Source of the DNA: JAAYJR01 sp964563975
GTDB lineage: Bacteria > Bacteroidota > Bacteroidia > Bacteroidales > Prolixibacteraceae
Direction of reading: 5' to 3'
Length of the DNA: 64,000 bases
Assembly: GCA_964563975.1 (NCBI GenBank)
Contig: CAZLZJ010000001.1
Coordinates: forward strand, 1 to 64,000
The position numbers were made by a program, and so were the translations under genes. Under the pieces are notes generated by a model. That model saw only the letters and a list, made by a program, of their open reading frames with translations. It had not been told where the DNA came from and ran no database searches. Each line of letters begins with the position of its first letter. The first letter of the stretch is position 1. This document shows, one piece after another, positions 60,584 through 64,000 of the stretch.

Positions 60584-63217
60584 ATGTGTGAGAAAAAATC
60601 AAAAATGTATAACCCGGTAATCCAAGCTTATAGAAATATTTTTAAACTACCTGTTTTTATGGTACTTACTTTCCTGATTTTAACATCTATTTTCAATCCT
60701 GCCGGTCTATATGCCCAAAGCAAAATCCTTTCCCCGAAAGAGTTTTTTGGATTTCAAATAGGAGATGATTTTAAATTAGCCAGATGGGATAAAATTGTTG
60801 ATTATTTTTATACACTTGAAAAACAGTCTGACAGGATCAGGGTGATGAACCTGGGACCTTCGTCCGAAGGCCACCCTTTTCTGGCGCTGATTATATCATC
60901 TCCGGAAAACCTTAACAATCTCAACAGGTTACAATATATCAATAAGAAGATTAACGATCCGGACAATGTGCACCCCGACTCTCTTGCACTCTTTATTGAA
61001 GAGGGGAAAGTTGTTATAAACCAGTCGATGAGCCTTCACGCAAGTGAGGTAGGCGGCACTCAAATGAGTATAGAGTTAACATATGACCTGCTGACACGAA
61101 ATGACGAAGAGTGTAATCTTATATTGGACAATGTTTTGTTTTTTATGATCCCTTGTTTTAATCCTGACGGACAAATAATGATAACTGATTGGTATAACCA
61201 AACATCAGGTACAGAATATGAAGGGGTTATGATGCCATGGCTCTATCATAAATATTGCGGGCATGACAATAACCGGGACGGAGATTATTTAAATCTTATT
61301 GAATCGCGTCATACGGCTAAGCTGATGTATGTCGACTGGCAACCTCAGGCATATATCGACCACCACCAGATGGGAGCTTATGGCGCCCGCTTTTATGTGC
61401 CTCCATATTGCGACCCGATACGCCCTCATGCAGACCCTGTTATCTGGCGTGAGTTAAGCTGGTATGGCGCTCATATTGCATATATGCTTGAAAAAGAAGG
61501 ATTTGAAGGAATCCTTAATGCTGCACAATTTAGCGGATGGGGCCATTTCGGCTGGCATTGGATCACCCTGTTTCATAATATTGCAGGTATGCTGACAGAG
61601 TCAGCTTCTGTCAATTATGCATCACCAATATATATCCATCCCGAACAGCTTACGGCAAATACCAGGATGTTTCCCGACTACGAAGCACAAACTACATTTC
61701 CCAATCCCTGGCCCGGCGGATGGTGGAGATTACGCAATATTGTGGACCAACAAAAATCATCAGCATGGTCTTTACTTGATCTGGCTGCAAAAAATAGAAA
61801 AAGCGTGCTGAAATCAGCCTGTGTAAAAGCCGGAAATCAAATCCGGCGCGGTATGGAAAGTAAAGTTAAAACATTGATTATTCCTGCATATCAACATGAT
61901 AAACTTACTTCTGTTAAAATGGTAAACAAACTCCTTCAGTCAGGAATAAAAATCCAAAAAGCAGAAAGCAACTTCGAGGCTGACAGAAAAGAGTATCCCG
62001 GTGGTTCATATATTATATCGCTGGCACAGCCAAAAATGGGATTAATAAAAAATCTCCTTACAGAAACACATTACTTAGATAATTACTGGACCCGAAATAA
62101 TAAAGGAATGCCTCTGAGGCCATACGATCTGGCAACTCATACCATGGCAGAGTTTATGGGTGTATCCGTTGAAGAACTGACAATATGCCCTGATGGTAAT
62201 TTCACCCTGCTGAAAGATAATGACAAAATAGAGGGGAGTATACAAAAAGGTAGTAACGGGTATTGGTTCGACGGAAGGCAAAATGCAGCTTTCAGGGCTG
62301 TCAATCTGCTACTTAACGAGGGAGTTGATATTAAAAGATTTGATGCAGTCAACGAGCAGTTAAAAAAAGGCGACTTCATTATTGAAAAAGGGGCAGCAGA
62401 TAAAATATCTGAAATTGCCAAAAAGACCGGAGTTGATTTTTATCCTCTTCAGCAGTATGACAAAAAGAATGCACATCAAGTTAAAAGGGGCAGGATAGGA
62501 CTTTTCCAAAGATATTATGGAGGTAATATGGATGAAGGGTGGACCAGGCTCTGTTTTGAACATTTTGACTTCAGTTATAAAACTTTAAGAAGTGAGGAGA
62601 TCAAGGAGGGAAATCTAATCAGCAAATATGACGTTATTGTACTGCCGGATGACTCAAAGGCACATATTACCGGCAACTATGAAAATATAAAAAGTATTAA
62701 TCCTGAAGATTATCCTGAAAAATACAGAAGCGGTATCGGAAAGGAGGGGACTGAAGCCCTTAAAGAGTTTGTCAACCGGGGAGGTACCCTTACCGTTTTA
62801 GGTAACTCTTACGAATTTGCTGTTGATGCATTTGACCTGAAAATAAGGGATGTAACAAAAGGAGTGAGCACAAATGAGTACTTTTGTCCCGGATCAACGC
62901 TTAAAGCAGAATTTGATAATTCACATCCGTTAGCATATGGTATGCCTGACGAAGGAGTTATTCTTAATTTTTACAGTCCTGTTTTTGCTGTTTTACCGGG
63001 CAGATATAACAACCGGTACACTTCGATAGTCAGATATAAAGATAAAAACCTGCTCAAAAGCGGCTGGCTGATCGGAGAAAAAACAATAACAGGCAAATCG
63101 CCAATGATTGCTGCCTCTTATGGAGAAGGGGAGATAGTGCTCATCGGCTTCCCCGCACAAAGCAGGGATCAGACTGACGGAACTTTTAAATTATTATTTA
63201 ACACTATAATCAAATAG
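60584..63217 (+). CDS. Secreted M14-family zinc carboxypeptidase-like protein
   Basis: The 877-residue protein has a signal peptide with its hydrophobic core at about 25-45 (VLTFLILTSIFNPAGLYAQ). An M14 peptidase domain follows: zinc ligands H152 and E155 in SLHASEVGG, a third His in YIDHHQMG (H260 or H261), NPDG, and the catalytic Glu E339 in LTESAS. Two additional C-terminal regions (about 400-640 and 640-877) are of the kind found in Bacteroidota M14 proteins; the latter resembles a glutamine-amidotransferase-like domain (VIVLPDDSKAHI, LKEFVNRGGTLTVLG). It would trim C-terminal residues of peptides or peptidoglycan outside the cytoplasm. An alternative start is ATG 60605. It precedes the NagA-like lipoprotein by six bases. 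Confidence 0.88.
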   Translation: MCEKKSKMYNPVIQAYRNIFKLPVFMVLTFLILTSIFNPAGLYAQSKILSPKEFFGFQIGDDFKLARWDKIVDYFYTLEKQSDRIRVMNLGPSSEGHPFLALIISSPENLNNLNRLQYINKKINDPDNVHPDSLALFIEEGKVVINQSMSLHASEVGGTQMSIELTYDLLTRNDEECNLILDNVLFFMIPCFNPDGQIMITDWYNQTSGTEYEGVMMPWLYHKYCGHDNNRDGDYLNLIESRHTAKLMYVDWQPQAYIDHHQMGAYGARFYVPPYCDPIRPHADPVIWRELSWYGAHIAYMLEKEGFEGILNAAQFSGWGHFGWHWITLFHNIAGMLTESASVNYASPIYIHPEQLTANTRMFPDYEAQTTFPNPWPGGWWRLRNIVDQQKSSAWSLLDLAAKNRKSVLKSACVKAGNQIRRGMESKVKTLIIPAYQHDKLTSVKMVNKLLQSGIKIQKAESNFEADRKEYPGGSYIISLAQPKMGLIKNLLTETHYLDNYWTRNNKGMPLRPYDLATHTMAEFMGVSVEELTICPDGNFTLLKDNDKIEGSIQKGSNGYWFDGRQNAAFRAVNLLLNEGVDIKRFDAVNEQLKKGDFIIEKGAADKISEIAKKTGVDFYPLQQYDKKNAHQVKRGRIGLFQRYYGGNMDEGWTRLCFEHFDFSYKTLRSEEIKEGNLISKYDVIVLPDDSKAHITGNYENIKSINPEDYPEKYRSGIGKEGTEALKEFVNRGGTLTVLGNSYEFAVDAFDLKIRDVTKGVSTNEYFCPGSTLKAEFDNSHPLAYGMPDEGVILNFYSPVFAVLPGRYNNRYTSIVRYKDKNLLKSGWLIGEKTITGKSPMIAASYGEGEIVLIGFPAQSRDQTDGTFKLLFNTIIK

Positions 63218-63223
63218 AGAGAT

Positions 63224-64000
63224 ATGACAGGAATAATAAAAAACAAAATCAATCTGTTAATCATTACGGCTATTCTAACTTTTGCAGTTTTATTTCTGTT
63301 GTCCGGATGCGGCAACAAAGTGCAGTATGACATGATGGTGGAGGGGAACCTTTATCTGGATGGCTCCCCTGTGAATATCTATATCAGAAATGATAAAATC
63401 GAAAAAATAAAAAAAGTGTCCGGGCTGTCAGCAGGCGCGGATAAAGTTATTGTGGCTCCGGGGTTAATAGATAATCAGGTGAATGGATATAAGGGATATT
63501 CATTTGTCGATGTCGGCGGAGAACTGACTTCTGAAGGTATTCACACTATCACAAAAGCTTTCTGGGAAGCCGGTGTTACAAGTTATATGCCAACTCTTCC
63601 GACTAATGACCATCAGGTCTATCTTAAAAACTTCAAATTACTGGCCCGGGCAAAAGCAGACCCTGAAACACTTGGTTCAATTCCCGGGTTTCATCTCGAA
63701 GGTCCCTATGTCTCTCCCATAGACGGATATAGAGGTGCGCACCCATTAATACATGTGCGGGAGCCAAACTGGGATGAATTTATGGAACTTTATGATGCTT
63801 CGGAAAAAAATATCCTGCAGGTAACTCTGGCTCCGGAAGTAAAAGGAGCAATGGAGTTTATAACAAAATGCAGGGAGATGGGGATTGTTGTCGGACTGGG
63901 TCACCATAACGGTTCGGCAGCCCATATCACAGAAGCAGCAGAAAAAGGTGCAGCAATTTCCACACACCTTGGAAATGGAATGGCTAATACAATAAACCGC
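63224..64000 (+). CDS. NagA-like amidohydrolase lipoprotein, C-terminally cut by window edge
   Basis: The open frame from ATG 63224 runs to the last base (259 codons, no stop). It starts with a lipoprotein signal (FLLSGC, Cys29), followed by amidohydrolase features of N-acetylglucosamine-6-phosphate deacetylase: APGLIDNQVNGYKG, the metal-binding Glu159 in GFHLEGPYVSP, GAHP, GLGHHNGSAA (H227/H228) and THLGNGM (H248; THLFNAM in NagA). NagA is normally cytoplasmic and acts on a phosphorylated sugar; an exported version suggests another N-acetyl or lactone-like substrate. It forms an operon with the M14 peptidase gene (six-base gap). The remaining C-terminal part lies outside the window. Confidence 0.85.
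   Translation, partial: MTGIIKNKINLLIITAILTFAVLFLLSGCGNKVQYDMMVEGNLYLDGSPVNIYIRNDKIEKIKKVSGLSAGADKVIVAPGLIDNQVNGYKGYSFVDVGGELTSEGIHTITKAFWEAGVTSYMPTLPTNDHQVYLKNFKLLARAKADPETLGSIPGFHLEGPYVSPIDGYRGAHPLIHVREPNWDEFMELYDASEKNILQVTLAPEVKGAMEFITKCREMGIVVGLGHHNGSAAHITEAAEKGAAISTHLGNGMANTINR

Noticed and set aside
1..64000. tRNA, rRNA, CRISPR arrays, insertion sequences and prophage genes
   Set aside because: No T-arm plus anticodon pattern, no regularly spaced repeats, and no transposase or phage structural proteins were seen on either strand; a tRNA/Rfam scan would settle the RNA part.

Overview
The window is a piece of a Bacteroidota chromosome, most likely from the Bacteroidales/Marinilabiliales side of the phylum. 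Seen directly: a type IX secretion system (T9SS) plug protein, a secreted peptidase with a T9SS C-terminal sorting tail, a DUF4293 protein, a short (286-residue) primary sigma factor of the Bacteroidetes type, TPR/outer-membrane-barrel pairs, and promoters of the Bacteroidetes form (TTTG or TTG, about 19-21 bases, TAnnTTTG). Energy metabolism looks respiratory with a sodium economy and probably low oxygen: a complete six-gene Na+-translocating NADH:quinone reductase, its flavin transferase ApbE, two futalosine-route menaquinone genes, pyruvate phosphate dikinase and a five-haem cytochrome c. No tRNA, rRNA, CRISPR array, prophage or insertion sequence was seen. Species is not determined.

Layout. 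1-7.7 kb: the first codons of clpB (minus strand, cut by the edge), ppdK, an aromatic-amino-acid-decarboxylase-like gene with a small membrane protein, an 82-residue Cys-containing membrane protein, and a T9SS plug-apbE operon. 7.8-13.8 kb: nqrABCDEF behind a recognisable promoter. 13.8-19.2 kb: a four-gene minus-strand operon joining a secreted lysyl-endopeptidase-like protease to an iron/haem/B12-type ABC importer. 19.3-31 kb: a free-standing archaeal-type threonyl-tRNA editing domain, a hybrid sensor kinase, DUF4293, an AddA-like helicase-nuclease, a small outer-membrane protein, a 7TM sensor kinase co-oriented with fabD, and a CDF metal exporter. 31-37.3 kb: a glycosyltransferase and a TPR/barrel pair. 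37.5-42.2 kb: gyrB, htrA and the primary sigma factor. 42.2-53.9 kb: a PorE-like OmpA protein, rlmD, a possible structured RNA, an ABC-F/rlmB pair, an Lrp/AsnC regulator, a YbdG-type MscS channel, mqnD-mqnB, folE and a secreted lactonase-like propeller. 54-57.8 kb: a sigma-54-type response regulator with a large inverted repeat in its leader, an outer-membrane barrel-like protein and a pentahaem cytochrome c. 57.8-64 kb: a GT2 glycosyltransferase, OmpH/Skp, a nitroreductase, a secreted M14 carboxypeptidase and a NagA-like lipoprotein running off the right edge.

How it fits together. MqnB/MqnD help supply menaquinone, the likely electron acceptor of Nqr, whose B and C subunits need FMN attached by ApbE; plug-apbE is transcribed divergently from nqr. 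T9SS appears three ways: plug, a sorted cargo and a PorE-like anchor. Much of the accessory coding capacity concerns the cell envelope and uptake of peptide or sugar material. The points most worth a second look are the protease/ABC-importer operon, the stand-alone tRNA editing domain, the small NqrM-like protein, the regulator/barrel/cytochrome cassette with its palindromic leader, the candidate RNA upstream of the ABC-F gene, and the exported NagA homologue.
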